DNA from: Mariannaea sp. PMI_226
Lineage: Eukaryota; Ascomycota; Sordariomycetes; Hypocreales; Nectriaceae
Direction of reading: 5' to 3'
DNA: 64,000 nucleotides
Assembly: GCA_024336345.1 (NCBI GenBank)
Contig: JANFOG010000003.1
Coordinates: forward strand, 3,540,501-3,604,500
Part shown: positions 1 through 11,809 of the stretch, piece by piece
Numbering within the stretch: position 1 is the first letter of the stretch
Layout: every line of letters starts with the position of its first letter
Made by a program: the position numbers and the translations under genes
Notes under the pieces: model-generated
The model's input: only the letters and a program-made list of their open reading frames with translations
Told to the model about the DNA's origin: nothing
Database searches by the model: none

Positions 1-933
1 GACTCCAAGACCGTCAGCGAGTACGAAAAGGTCGGCGCCTCCACCAGCTTCTCCCAGGCCAAGTCCGATGGCAAGACGCCCTCTGGCCTCCTCCGCCTGT
101 TCGCCCTGTACGAGAACCTGACGCGCTTCAACATGCCCTTCTGCACCAATCTCCAGGACCGCGAGTTTCCCGATGCGCCCATCACCATGAGCACCAACAT
201 TGTGGATATCTCGGGCGTGGGACTCAGGCAGTTCTGGAACTTGAAGGCGCACATGCAGGCGGCGTCGCAGCTTGCCACCGCGCACTACCCCGAGACTCTG
301 GATCGCATCTTCATCATCGGCGCCCCCAGCTTCTTCAGCACTGTTTGGGGTTGGATCAAGCGCTGGTTCGATCCCATCACAGTGTCCAAGATCTTCATCC
401 TGGACCACCACGAAGTCCTTCCGACTCTGGAAGCATTTATTGACATTCGCAATATTCCTAAGAAGTACGGCGGCGAGCTCGACTTTAGCTTTGGACAGCT
501 GAGCGTTCCCGATCCCCAGTGGGAGGGTGTGGTCAAGTGGGAGAATGGATACAAGGGCTTCCCCAGCGGTCCCCTGCTCTGGCAGGACATTGATGGCGGC
601 AAGCGCATGGCCTGCGTCGCCCTGGGAACCAAGAACGGAAAGCTTCAAGACGAGATAATTTGCACCATCCCCAAGACCTACTTTGGTGTGGTGTCCAAGA
701 AGGAGGACGATGCGACCCAGACCAATGGCGACGGCAACGCCGCTCGCACGGGAGAAGTTACGGAGGGCACCCAGACTACTACCGAGACCGAGACCAGGGA
801 CGACGGCGTTCAGACCGACGAGACGCTCCTAGCTGACGAGGTGGAGGAGAAGCTCAAGCTCAACGGCGACGCCAAAGGCAAGGGACTCGATGTGAGCCCG
901 GCGCCGGCCGCTACGCAGACGACTGCGGCGTGA
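1..933 (+). CDS. Sec14-like CRAL-TRIO lipid-transfer protein, 5'-truncated
   Basis: The reading frame is open from the first base, so the N-terminus and start codon lie outside the window; about 310 residues are visible. The sequence has the lipid-binding CRAL-TRIO core: the stretch TNIVDISGVGLRQFW, then a run ending in HYPETLDRIFIIGAPSFF, a GWIKRWFDPITVSKIFIL helix and the IPKKYGGELDF signature typical of fungal Sec14 relatives. A Golgi-dynamics-like beta domain follows. The last 80 residues or so are a low-complexity acidic, Thr-rich tail (TQTTTETETRDDG). Family members move phosphatidylinositol and phosphatidylcholine between membranes; the exact paralogue cannot be told. No intron is seen in the visible part. 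Confidence 0.85.
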   Translation, partial: DSKTVSEYEKVGASTSFSQAKSDGKTPSGLLRLFALYENLTRFNMPFCTNLQDREFPDAPITMSTNIVDISGVGLRQFWNLKAHMQAASQLATAHYPETLDRIFIIGAPSFFSTVWGWIKRWFDPITVSKIFILDHHEVLPTLEAFIDIRNIPKKYGGELDFSFGQLSVPDPQWEGVVKWENGYKGFPSGPLLWQDIDGGKRMACVALGTKNGKLQDEIICTIPKTYFGVVSKKEDDATQTNGDGNAARTGEVTEGTQTTTETETRDDGVQTDETLLADEVEEKLKLNGDAKGKGLDVSPAPAATQTTAA

Positions 934-1442
934 AACGGGGGTAACCAGAATTAAGAGTGTTGAATAGACCCAGAGGAACACGCATGCGAAATATACCCCC
1001 CACACCTGGATACACTGATAAGTCTTTTTGTTCAAGAGAATGGGAATAGTGTGGCACGGAATGGAAGGCCGGCAAGCAGGAGATGGAGTCGCTTGGGTAG
1101 ACTCCCACATATGCGCTAACATGAGGAAGTAATAGGTAGCATTGTCGATAAAGCATAAACATCGGGTTGGGAACGGAGCATAGCAGACATTAATAGATTA
1201 TCTTTATCCTGTATCTGTTATAGAACAGGGTTCGCAACCCGTTAGTTCTGGGAATAATATATAGCCTACCCCAAAACTGTATCCAATTGCTGTATTCCCC
1301 TCCTTGATCGATATATATATATATGTCTTTGCTCCAATATCCACCAGTCTAGATGTAGCCGCGATTGTCCTTTATCTAACTCTATTCTCTCCAATGCAGA
1401 TATTCTATTCCAGATAAGCAGATGAAACTAATTCCTTAGATC
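934..1442. other. Intergenic region between converging genes, 934-1442
   Basis: This holds the 3' ends of the Sec14-like gene on the plus strand and the phosphatase gene on the minus strand. It contains AT-rich DNA with a short TA run near 1311-1323. No coding signal is seen. Confidence 0.6.
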
Positions 1443-2165
1443 TCACGAAAAATTGTTCGCTCCATTCGAAACCTCGGGCTGGATATAACCTCTCCTCCTT
1501 CGCCACTCTTGCACGCCCGCCTCAATCTCCCCCCACGACACACCGTCCCTGACCAGGTGCATGGTCACGCCCAGACTCTCCGTGTCGCGATTCCGCGACT
1601 CATCGTCAAAGAAGAGCATCTCCGTGTACGGAATACCCGTGCGCTTGTGCAGGACCTCCATGTGCTTGACCTTGCTCCCCGGGTAGGCCTCAACTCCACC
1701 GTCGAATGCCTCGAGCGCGCGCTTCGGCTTCTCAGGTTTGCTGCTGCTGCTGCTGCCTTCCTCCGCCGCCGCTTGATGGGGTACGGGGATGTGCAGCATT
1801 TTGAGCAAGTCCTTTGCGAGGCTAGGCGCGCTCGTGCGACTCGCGACGGCGACTTTCATGCCTGCGCGGGGCAGAGCGTAGAGGATCTCGGGAACATCGA
1901 CGTAGAAGGAGAAGTCTTCGCCGTAGCGGTCGGCAGCGGAGGAGTGGGCTGCGTTGGGCTTGAGGGGCGGGGTGACGTGGGTGTCAACCCAGAAGGGCCA
2001 TAGGGTGTAGTCGAGGTCGAAGATGATGAGGCGTGGGAGAGGGAGGTCCGGGTTGGTGAGGGACGCGGGGAGGAGAGAAGAGGAACCGTTTGTCGTCATT
2101 GCGGGTTCGGATGATTGGGTCGAAGTGCTTGGCTGGGACGAGTTTTTGGAAAGTTTCTTTGGCAT
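1443..2165 (-). CDS. MDP-1-like magnesium-dependent phosphatase (HAD superfamily)
   Basis: A single-exon gene of 240 residues. Residues 46-59 read LIIFDLDYTLWPFW, the HAD motif I of the MDP-1 family with nucleophile and acid/base aspartates D50 and D52. A VAVASRTS segment is motif II, the lysine after YPGSK fits motif III, and MLFFDDESRN is motif IV, which binds Mg2+. MDP-1 enzymes are small soluble phosphatases proposed to act on protein tyrosine phosphate or sugar phosphates. The first 40 residues are Ser/Thr-rich and poorly conserved, so the ATG at codon 23 is a possible alternative start. A Ser/Glu-rich insert with EEGSSSSS lies mid-protein. Confidence 0.85.
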   Translation of the reverse strand: MPKKLSKNSSQPSTSTQSSEPAMTTNGSSSLLPASLTNPDLPLPRLIIFDLDYTLWPFWVDTHVTPPLKPNAAHSSAADRYGEDFSFYVDVPEILYALPRAGMKVAVASRTSAPSLAKDLLKMLHIPVPHQAAAEEGSSSSSKPEKPKRALEAFDGGVEAYPGSKVKHMEVLHKRTGIPYTEMLFFDDESRNRDTESLGVTMHLVRDGVSWGEIEAGVQEWRRRRGYIQPEVSNGANNFS

Positions 2166-4643
2166 TATTGACTCGGTTATAAGTAAAATTGGAGGATCGA
2201 TGGTTGAGCTGTCGCAAAAGAATAATAAGGGGGACTACGTGGGTAGATATAGAATGGTGTTCTGCGCGATGACGAAAGGCTGGGGAAAAGCTCTGGTGCT
2301 GGTGCCTTTCACTACCTTAATTATTTAGATGCCTGCCGATCTAGGAGGCTGCCTGGGAACCGGGACGCTGCCCCGCGATGAGCGTTGTCGTTGGGCGGAG
2401 GGGCGTGTCTCAGTGTTTGCAGGAGGATTTCCAGGGGTTCCGAAGGTCGCTAAAGACGGAACCTGTCGTTGGTGGGTTGGGGGATGATGAGGGTTGTATT
2501 TGGTGCTACATCAACCTCCTCAAAATTATCTCGACGGACTTGTGTGTGGGGGATGACTTGGCAACCTCGAGCACACTTTGACCATTCATGCTTGAAAGGC
2601 CATGAACACAAGATTGAGTCAAGTGACTCATGCCACCAATTTTGTTTGGTTCGAGTTTAGAAAATGAAACGCCACCAAGAACTGCTTCTCCTCTCGCGGT
2701 TGTCATTTGCTGTTGCCTGTTACCTGATGCTGATACCTGCTCTCTAGTATATGGACTATGGTAGGCAGCTCAAGTTGTGTGACTCTTGCTTACATTTTCG
2801 ATTCTGCCTGGGAAGGATCAAGATGAACTGAATTTGAAACGAGACTGAAATTAATAGGAAGAGAATTCGTGGCCATTTAGGGTTTGTAGACTGTTCTTGA
2901 ATGTATTCTCTTCGTTGGCGTTTTTTTTTTTGCTAGTCATTTGCGTATCGGCCTCCTCTATTTAGTAACCTGCTCTGAACCGACTGTCTTTGAGGCACGG
3001 TAGTGTACCGTAGTTTGGCGGTTCCCCATGTGTCTAACTTCCCGGGGAAAGGAAACCAAAATAGGGAATATTTCCCCAGTTGGGAAATTCTTGCGATGAG
3101 TCCCCCCCCAACATCCCGATGTCAGCAGGAATTTGGGATTTGGGAGAGCACAGAGGCAGGGCAGAAGCACTTGACACCACTTTGGATATCTCATCTATAA
3201 GCTGGTTGGTTCGTAGGAACACGATTAACTATCTAAGCCAATGCCGTGGAAGCCTTCTCAAAACTCTGGATTGTCTCGGTATAGGCCATTACGTTATTAC
3301 ATCCTCTGGGAGAGATGAAGAGATCGCCAGGTCCAGTAGATGACTATACAAAATTGGGGGGACATACAAATGTCTCCATGCATACCACATCAATTTGCTG
3401 TCCTCTACCGCAGGAAAGATATTTTCACAAGTCGCTTCCATCCAGTAACAATGTAGCCGCACATCCGAAGGTGCATGCAGGATGCTGCATTGCTACACAT
3501 TTCGTGCGCATTAGCTCAGCCTGGATGCCAGGAGAGCCAACGATCGTTTGGGGTTGGAAATGTCCTGCCCATGTGATGTAAAGTTTTGTGCGCAAACATG
3601 CAGCTCTTTTGCAGAGAAAGGATGCCTCAAACCGGATCTGCCCAGATGTGTTGCGTGCTCAAGTATGTAAGAAGATATTCGAATGCTTGAGAAGCGAAAC
3701 TAGCCGTACCCATGTTTCTTCTCCTTCACTCTCGCCATCATGATATAGAATGAGGGACTATGTGTTACTTGGAGCACGTATGAACGTCGAATTTGGTGTC
3801 GTTCTGCATCTCCGTTCTCGGGTACCTATTCTTTGGAGAAATGTTTACCCCGCAGCTAAGAATCGGTAGTTCCGCTTCCTCCCCTGTCTCCCCTGTCACG
3901 TAGTCCTTGTCCCACGCGGCTGGAGTAAGTTGGCCCGTTCATGGCGTTTGTGGAGGGCAGCCCAAGTCGCCGCTTGCCTTGATCCTGGTGTCTTGACAGC
4001 CAATGTCGAGTCATGTAGCCCGTTGTCTTTAGCAAACATCATTCTCTCATTGGCTCGCCACGCAACGACCTCCAGGTCCGCTCCGGCGGGAATTTCCCTT
4101 TTCAAGCATTTGAGTTATTCTTCCTTCCCCCCCTCCTCTCTCTGCCCCCAATCCGTTTCTCCTCACAGCAAGTTCCCCCATCATTGTTAGCGGACCAAAA
4201 AAAACCTAAAGGTATCGTGTGCCTCTGGTGCCTCAGGCCGCCATGATGGGACTTGGTTCTTCACGAATCGCTATCTTAGTCTTGACTACATCCTTTGCCC
4301 TCTCATGGCATTGAATTACAAAGCTTTAAGATTTCAGAGGAGCGAGGCAATGAAAACTCATATCACTTGCTAACCTCACCATTGCTGCGACACTTACAGC
4401 AGCTTCGTTGTCCAGTTATCCATCGACTCCAATCGCTTGTCCCGTTTGCCTCTGACAACATCTCACGCGCACGCACGAGTCGTCTCATAGTCTATACCCT
4501 GCTCAAGATCGGCAGCAAGCAAGGATTGGCCTAATCACCGCCCATTCTACTGTTTTACTCCCACACGTTAGCAGACGCAGCCACAACAGAATCACGAGCT
4601 GTTTCAATTTGGTAATAAATAAAAATACTCGGATCATATCACC
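2166..4643. other. Long intergenic region / divergent promoters, 2166-4643
   Basis: It separates two divergent genes and holds both promoters. A pyrimidine-rich block (about 4120-4190) precedes the regulator's start by about 450 bp and may lie in its leader or promoter. All ORFs here are short and lack protein-like composition or matched splice signals. No gene can be supported. Confidence 0.5.
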
Positions 4644-7073
4644 ATGGCCAAGAGATCCTGGTCCGAGTCTAATGGAGGCATCAATGGAGGAGGTTCAGCG
4701 GCGATGTCGGGTCAGGACGCGACCGCCAGCGATGGTATTACCATTGAACATCCGCCCAACGGCAGCGTACGTCTATTACCTTTTCTTTTCTGCTAAAATT
4801 CCGCCCATGCGACTATTGTCGTGGCTTCACATGAGTGTCGCATGTGCTAACAAGCCGAGCAGTTTGCGACCAACAAGAACCGCCAGGCACCTCGTCGACA
4901 GAGCTCCAGTGGCTTGGGACCAACGGACTTGCCGCTCCCCCAAATTTCACGCAAGATCAAGGCCTGCGCGGCATGCCGGAAACATAAGGTGAGTTGGGCA
5001 ACCCAAAGGACCAAGCATGTCAAGCGATTAACCGAGACTAACCGATATGTATTAGATCAAGTGTTTGATGGACGAGAGTGGTCCCCCTTGTCGTAGATGT
5101 TCGGAGCGGAATCTGGGATGTGTTCTCAGCAAAAGCTTACAGACTATTATTGATGAGAAGTCGCAGTACGTTTTCTTTTGCGGTCGCGAACCAGCTCTCT
5201 GCAATTTACCCCAAGACCATACTCATTAATCCCCCCAAACAGGTTTTCCGAGGCTGTTGTTCAGGACATTGAACAGATGCACGCAGCTCTCAAACAAGTC
5301 ATCAGCAAAGTCGGCGGCCTTCCAGAACTTCCGCCATTGCAATCCTCAAACAGTCGAGAATCAGAAGGCACGCCACCCAAAGAAGACGGTCATGTCAATA
5401 ACTCCAATCGCCAAACTTCATCTCAACACGACCAAGAAGCTCTTGGCCCGTCATGCGACAACTCACCCAAAGCGACTCCCGAAGACGAAGGCCTTCCCTA
5501 TGTCCCTATCCACTCTCTATATACTCTTACGAAGCTCAGCGCCTTGCGATCACCTGAAAATCCCGAGGCGCAAAAAGGCCGATCTATCGACGACTTTATT
5601 GCTCGTGGACAATTACCACTAGCTGATGCAGAGAGCTTATTTGCGCTATATCGAGACCGTCTGGATCGCTACATGTACGGAATTGGATGTCGATATATGA
5701 CACTCGAAGAATTGCGTCGTAGGAGTCCTATCCTATCTGCTGCCACTCTTACCGTTGCCGCTCTTCACGATCCAAAGGCGGATGGTATCTATGGAGTGTG
5801 CAGTGCTGAATTTCGTCGACTCATGGAGAAATCAATGTTTGAGCGAAGGATTGATCGTGACTATCTCCGGGCTATGTGTGTGGCTTCATACTGGTTGAGT
5901 GACCTCTCTTGGATGTTATCAGGTTACGCGATCCGACGGGCGGCTGAGTGTAACCTCCACAACAGCTACAGCCAAGCCATCAAGGGACAGAATCAAGATG
6001 CTGCCGACTGCGCTAGGCTCTGGTACATTCTCTACATATGTGACCAACACTTGGCGACACTTTATGGGAGGCCCTCAATCGTGCAAGAAGACACATCAAT
6101 TCAAGGATGGGAAAGATTCTTGGAGTCTCCTGTTGCTACGGACGAGGATAAGCGTCTCACGGGTCAAGTTGCGCTGGTTAGCATCCTACGCAATATCCGA
6201 GACCTATTCGGGACTGATAAGGGGGAACCCATTCCTCGGGTTTACTTAAACCATATTTTGCAGTTTCGGCGGCAACTGGATCAGTGGTATAGTCGATGGC
6301 TCAACGACCTACCTGGTAAGTTCCTGAGGACTCATTGGCAGACAATCTAACAAGGACGAAAACTAATGCAAATACTAGAACAATGGCCCCAAATCGGATC
6401 CTTCCCACGTAAGGGAACCATTCTGCATTACAACTTTGCGCAAATCCACCTATACTCGCATATCTTCCGTGGTCTGACGGGAGACGATCCCATCCCGCAC
6501 TATTTCCTTGACTGTGCAAGCAAGGCTGTAGCGGCTGCGACGGCTATTATCGATCTCATCATCACTGACCGTGATGTTGCCGTTGGCCTCGTTGGTATGC
6601 CTTCCTACATGCTGTCCATGACTGCCTTTGCATGCATGTTTCTCATCAAGGTTGCAATCAAATATGGTGGAGATTTGATCGAACGACGACACGTTCACGA
6701 TCTGACAACAGGTCTTGTGGGACAATTTCGATCGCTGTCAGCTGGCAAGTGGCATCTAGCCAACCTCATGGTTGGAGGCCTTGAAAGGATGCTGTCGACA
6801 CTAAATGCGGCGGCACCTGGACAGGCCCCTCTACCTCCTAATGGAGTACCGATGGGACCAGGTATGATTCCTGAGAATGTAGATGTCTCTGGGCAAATGT
6901 TGCAAGGAGATCGACCGTTCACCGAGATGGATGGTGACCTATTCTTTGATTATGACATGAGCTTTGGGTTATCACCTGTGTTCCGGTTTGATCCAGGCAT
7001 GTTTGCCATTGATGGAGCAGGCCAGCCCATTCCAGGCTACCCGGAACCAGAATATGGAGTGAGACAACCGTGA
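4644..7073 (+). CDS. Zn2Cys6 fungal transcription factor, 5 exons
   Basis: Exons 4644-4766, 4863-4988, 5056-5165, 5243-6315 and 6379-7073 join in phase to 708 residues. The zinc cluster has cysteines at 76, 79, 86, 95, 98 and 105 (spacing 2-6-8-2-6), followed by a linker and a probable dimerisation helix starting FSEAVVQDIEQMH. The middle region (roughly residues 230-500) looks like the fungal_trans regulatory domain. The C-terminus is Pro/Gly/Met-rich and acidic, a likely activation region. The N-terminal 75 residues are Ser/Gly-rich. The protein should be a nuclear DNA-binding regulator. Its target genes cannot be read from the neighbourhood, which has no obvious pathway cluster. Intron 2 cuts the zinc cluster between the second and third cysteines. 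Confidence 0.88.
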
Positions 7074-8080
7074 TGAAGAGCGCAGTAGAGACAGTGAGCG
7101 TTGTGTTTGGATGTGTTGTAATGTTGTTGACTCATGGAGTCGGGTTGTGAAACAGGATGGGATCGCAGGATATGATAACTTTGGCGTTAGGATCAAGGGT
7201 TAGATTTGGGTTGGAACTGAATATTGGGAATCAAGATACCAAATATGCCGCCTAGGCGAGTAATAAAGAAAATGCGTTTTCTGGATTGTAAGGTCGTCTA
7301 CCTATATGTACTTTTCTGTTGCGGAGGGAAAGCCGTCTTGATTTTAGTCTCGTGTCATGTACATGGAACTCCGGACGGATTCCTGTGTAAAAGACGGCCT
7401 TTGGTTCAACAGCTTGTGCTCCATGACGTCGGGAAAGTCGGCCACTTGACTATTTGTCTTGAGTGGTCTGCCTCCAACAAGTACCAGCTCGCCGCCTACC
7501 ATTCATGACATGACCCGGCTAGACGGTTGGGACAGCTCATGGGGACCCTTCCCCGCAACAAATATATCCGCCTCGAATATACAATGCAAGTAGCTACTCC
7601 AACTTTTCAACTTTGACAATGGGACCCAGGAAAGCAAGGACACTTCCGAAACGGGGCTCTATGGTCACGGAGCCATATTGTGGAAAATAATTCCCTTTTG
7701 GACTGGGTGATGGGAAACGGCGTTGTAGTTGAGGGGATCATGAACTAGCACACCCGGCTTCTCTCCGGCATCGCAGTCCCTCCCCTCCCCCTCCTCCCAG
7801 CGACGCGCCGCAGTCACGTATGTGGGGGAAATGCTACGCTTTCTGCCGGAAAGTTCACCTTGCATGAGCATCATAATACGTAGCCCCGCAGGTCGTGGAT
7901 ATCGGACCTGACCGGCTTCAGCCGTCATGGTGCCAAATGTCCAAGGTGGATACAGTTTCGGTGTTTTTTTTTGGTTCTGGGATCTAGCTCGACGTCATTC
8001 GAAGAGCTGAAGCTATTCGAGCCCAATTCTCGAAACACACCCATCTTTGAGTGCCATTTGCTTTTGTTTGCTGTCTTAAT
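7074..8080. other. Intergenic region, 7074-8080
   Basis: It holds the 3' flank of the zinc-cluster regulator and the promoter of the epimerase gene. A short T run lies at about 7964-7972. No gene is supported. Confidence 0.5.
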
Positions 8081-9040
8081 ATGGCAGAGAAGAATATTCT
8101 CGTTACCGGGGCCGCTGGCTTCATTGGGCAGACTATCATCAGTCCTCTGCTTGCGTCGGACCCAGCCTTACATCTCACTCTCACCGATGTTGTTGAACCT
8201 CCTGTCCCCGCTCACACATCCAACCGCGTTACTTCCGTCGCAAAAGATCTAACAGATCCTGTCGCTATCGAGGAGTTGTTGGGTGCTCATCGTTTTGATG
8301 CTGTGTACATCCTCCACGGACTCATGTCCTTCGGGTCTGAGTCAAACCTTGACCTTGGCCTGGGCGTGAACGTCGATTCAATCCGTGGCTTGCTGGACTT
8401 CCTGAGGAAGCATCAGCCCGGCACGACTGTCGTGTTTGCCAGCTCTACGGCAGTGTACGGACCTAACGAAGGGGAGGTGACAGAGATGGGTACTGTGCCG
8501 TTGCCACAGGGGTCGTACGGCGCCGAGAAACTCATTGTTGAGCTGTTGCTGAATGACTACTCGCGACGGGGCCTGCTAGACGGTAGGATCGTGCGCCTAC
8601 CGACGGTGGTGGTCCGGCCAGGGAAGCCGTCAGCTGCGGCGTCCAGCTTCGCCTCCGGCATCGTGCGCGAGTCGTTGCAGGGTATCCCGAACATTCTGCC
8701 CGTGAGCAGGGACCTCGGGATCTGGATCTGCAGCCCGGCCACCGTGGTCAAGAACCTGGTGAAGGTGAAGGGGATCCCTGCCGAGCGGTTTGGCACGTCG
8801 CGTATCGTTAATCTCCCGGGTATCACCGTTTCAGTGCAGGACATCCTAGACGCCGTCGAGAAGGTGGGCGGAAAGGAGGCTCTGGCGTGTGTCAGGGAAG
8901 AGATAGATCCTGATATTGACAGGCTGGTGGGGAGCTGGTCAGCCAAGTTTGATGTCAGCAGGGCGTATTCTCTCGGGCTGGAGCCGGACGGTGAGTTGAT
9001 AGAGGCAGTGCGAGCCTTTGCAGATTCGCTCCAGAAGTGA
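8081..9040 (+). CDS. NAD-dependent epimerase/dehydratase, D-erythronate dehydrogenase (DenD)-like
   Basis: A single exon of 319 residues starting MAEKNILVTGAAGFIG. The Rossmann motif is G10-x2-G13-x2-G16, and the catalytic YxxxK is Y146/K150 in SYGAEK, preceded by the FASSTAVYG serine region. This is the extended short-chain dehydrogenase fold. The GKPSAAASSFASGIVRESL stretch and the short C-terminal half resemble the DenD/SDR_a group that oxidises D-erythronate or related sugar acids with NAD+, but substrate is an inference. An upstream in-frame ATG at 8051 would add ten residues; I chose 8081 because the Rossmann strand then begins at residue 5. The 3' end faces an FMN-dependent hydroxyacid dehydrogenase gene 200 bp away. 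Confidence 0.8.
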   Translation: MAEKNILVTGAAGFIGQTIISPLLASDPALHLTLTDVVEPPVPAHTSNRVTSVAKDLTDPVAIEELLGAHRFDAVYILHGLMSFGSESNLDLGLGVNVDSIRGLLDFLRKHQPGTTVVFASSTAVYGPNEGEVTEMGTVPLPQGSYGAEKLIVELLLNDYSRRGLLDGRIVRLPTVVVRPGKPSAAASSFASGIVRESLQGIPNILPVSRDLGIWICSPATVVKNLVKVKGIPAERFGTSRIVNLPGITVSVQDILDAVEKVGGKEALACVREEIDPDIDRLVGSWSAKFDVSRAYSLGLEPDGELIEAVRAFADSLQK

Positions 9041-9240
9041 GCTTGCGTTTGTGTGAAAGGTATTTAGAACGAGGCCACGATGAATCATGACATATAAGAC
9101 GATGGAAATGAGAAGTTATTTTTTTTTTAAACTTCAGTCATTAAGTTGCTTCAGTATCATGTGTGTATATACAAAAACCGCATACATCTTTTGTTCGGCC
9201 ACTCACTTTTCCCAAACTCCTTTTGTTGTTCATCATTTGT

Positions 9241-10755
9241 TCACAGCTTCGAAGCACGCGGAAACTGTGCCACAGTACATGACTCAGTGCCTCCTGAAGG
9301 CACCATGTAATCCACGTCCAGCGTGTTCACCATGGCAGCCGAGGCTTGGTCTAGGCTCGTGATTCCTGCGAGCCTCATGGATGTCTCTAGCTCATCCTTC
9401 AAGACTAGTCAATAGCGGTTAGTAGGGTGAGGAAGTCCGCGTAAGTGCTTGGGTGTTTGCAAAAGAAAACATACTCTGGGAGAGGTGCTCAACACCCTTT
9501 TGGCCGTAAACGAGTGAATACAGGAATGGCCTCGCAATGCCTACGGCGGTGGCACCAAGAGCTATTGCCTTGAGAATATCAGAGCCTCGCTCGAAGCCAC
9601 CGTCGATAAAGACTTGAAGATGTTGAAAAGCGGCGGGGAATTGCTTCCGCACTTCGAGAAGGATGAGCATAGATGCAGGTGAGCTGGCCAAATTAAAAAC
9701 AGGAAACGAGTCAGCATACTACTTCCAATGACGAATTGGTGACGGGTCATTTACCCATCGAGAGATCGACCTCCGTGGTTACTTAGTACCACACCCTCAA
9801 CCCCATGCTCGACGGCCAGTCTCACATCTTCCACCGTCTGTACACCCTTCAGCACAATCGGCACCGAGCTCTCCCTCTTTATCCACTCAAGATCGCTCCA
9901 CTCCAAGGCTTTGTCAATGTACTGGCCCATAAGCCTCCCCAGCCCGTTCCCCTTGCCGTCCCTGTTCGTTGTGCCGCCGCTCATCTCTGAGCGCAACGGA
10001 GTCGCCTGCGGGATGCGCTCGTCAGCCTCGCGCTTTCCGGGGACGGCAGCATCAACTGTGACGAAGATGGCTTTGATACCCAGGGAGCGTGCTCTGCGGA
10101 GGAGTTCGACAGTCTTTTGGCGGTTGGAGTTGACGTAGAGTTGGAGGAAGAAAGGGTAGCCGGGAGGTGCGGCGCCGATGATGGTGGGGAGGGCGTAGGA
10201 AGCGTTGCTAGATATCTGGAAAACAGAATATAGTCAGCAATCAGGTTATATATGATTGAATGAATAAAGGAGGTGCACGTACGATTTCGAAAATGCCTTC
10301 GTTGGCGACTGCGCGACTCCATCCGAGCTCTCCATCAGGATGCGCTAGCGTGGCCATGGCAGCAGGGCACATGAAGAAAGGCGCCTTGCTCTTCAGACCC
10401 AAGATATTCCGCTCAATGTTGACGTTTGAAACGTTGCGCAGGATCCTTGGCCGGAGCATGATGCGACGCATAATCTCCTTGTTGCGCCTGAACGTGACCA
10501 TGTCGGTGGCGGCAGAGGAGTAGAATGCCCATGCCTTGGGACTCAAGGCCTTCTCGGCAGCGAGAGCAAAGTCGTTTGCGCAGAGGATTTCTTCGAGTGG
10601 CGGGACATCTTTGGGAAGCTCAATGGCTGTAGAACGTAATTTAGTTAGGATATGATGCGAATATTGAGGTAGTTGACCTGGATGGGTGTTGGGCATGTAC
10701 TTCTCGGAGGGGGAATGTTGGGAGTCTCAGACTCCATTGCGGAGAGATCACTCAT
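9241..10755 (-). CDS. FMN-dependent alpha-hydroxyacid dehydrogenase/oxidase, 5 exons
   Basis: Exons, in transcript order: 10701-10755, 10283-10626, 9755-10215, 9475-9683 and 9241-9404, giving 410 residues. Hallmarks of the lactate/glycolate oxidase family are the SSAATDMVT region, the PFFLQLYVN strand, LSNHGGRSLDG with catalytic H280 and R283, and IDGG with D314 for FMN phosphate binding. The protein ends FPRASKL, and SKL is a canonical PTS1 peroxisomal signal. It has no N-terminal cytochrome b5 domain and no mitochondrial presequence, so it is unlike yeast cytochrome b2 and more like a peroxisomal L-hydroxyacid oxidase making H2O2. The 18-residue first exon fits by phase and leads directly into the conserved part. 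Confidence 0.87.
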
Positions 10756-11809
10756 GATGGCTAAGATATGACGTAGTTGGAGAAGTAGAAGTTATGAGAG
10801 CTTCAGTAAAACAACTAATAAGAATGATAGAGGCGGGAAGATGGGGTTTATATTGTCACACATTGTGTATGAGCCTTTCCATCTTGCAAAGCGGCATCGG
10901 CGCCTGCGTGTAAGTCAGCCTAGACCTATTATCCAAATTTTTCCAACAATCATGACCTCTTCTCCGCACGGAAAGCTTCCCCAACAGCTTACAATAGAGT
11001 GATCTGAATTGGAGTAGCTCATGATGGAGACTTTGTGGCTTTACAACCGCAGCCGGACTTCTCCCCGACAGGAGCCTACTGACCTGTCGCCGCGATTCTC
11101 GCCGAAAGGGCACTTTGCTTCTTTACTTAGACGGAGGAAAATTGATTGGTGAGCTTTGGGATTTGATTGCTCTCAGGGCCATGTCAGATTGTGATCTTCT
11201 GAGTTGGGGTTGGCGGGTAGGGAATATGGAGGTTGCGTTCTTGGAATGCGGATGTGATGGACAGTGCAGACTGTTGGAGTGGCATGGATGAATTGGAAGA
11301 AGAGTAGCATCTCCAAGCTGCAGCCATCTACTACTAAAGGTGAATAATTATGCTGGAAATTTTGCCAGGGGCTACAGTAGAAATTATACGGCCTTTAATG
11401 AAGAATATCTCATCTTCATGTCATGATGAGCGTTCTCACGAGATGACGATGCATATTGATAGAAATGTCGCACACTCCACGCAGCCCGAGTGGTCATGAT
11501 ATACAATTTCGAATGAGAATACAATTACCAACAAAAGAAAGCATAATTACCAAAAAGAAACCTGAGAAGTTAGGAAAGTTTACATCATTTCGTCCGGCCA
11601 CTTTCTCTTGTAAGCCGGGCTGGTCATTAACATTCACCCGTTCAGCGAAGTGCATCGTCCTGTTATAGCCCGCTGACAAAATCAAACCCAACCCAAAACC
11701 CAACAAAGGAAAATAAAAAGGCAAAAGCTGATTCCAAATAATAACATTTACCACATCTTGAAAGAAGAAGATCGCTCCAGTCAATGCATGAGAACGAGAG
11801 CCCATGGTA
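10756..11809. other. Intergenic region, 10756-11809
   Basis: It contains the hydroxyacid dehydrogenase promoter and the 3' flank of the F-box gene. A minus-strand ORF at 11494-11805 has hydrophobic stretches but no recognisable family or ATG context that convinces, so it is not called as a gene. Confidence 0.5.
10847..10852 (-). promoter_or_regulatory. Putative TATA box of the hydroxyacid dehydrogenase gene
   Basis: The minus strand reads TATAAA about 92 bp upstream of the start codon at 10755. Position and sequence fit a core promoter; there is no further support. Confidence 0.4.

Noticed and set aside
11494..11805. 103-codon minus-strand ORF with hydrophobic segments after the F-box gene
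   Set aside because: No family resemblance, AT-rich composition and no promoter or splice support.
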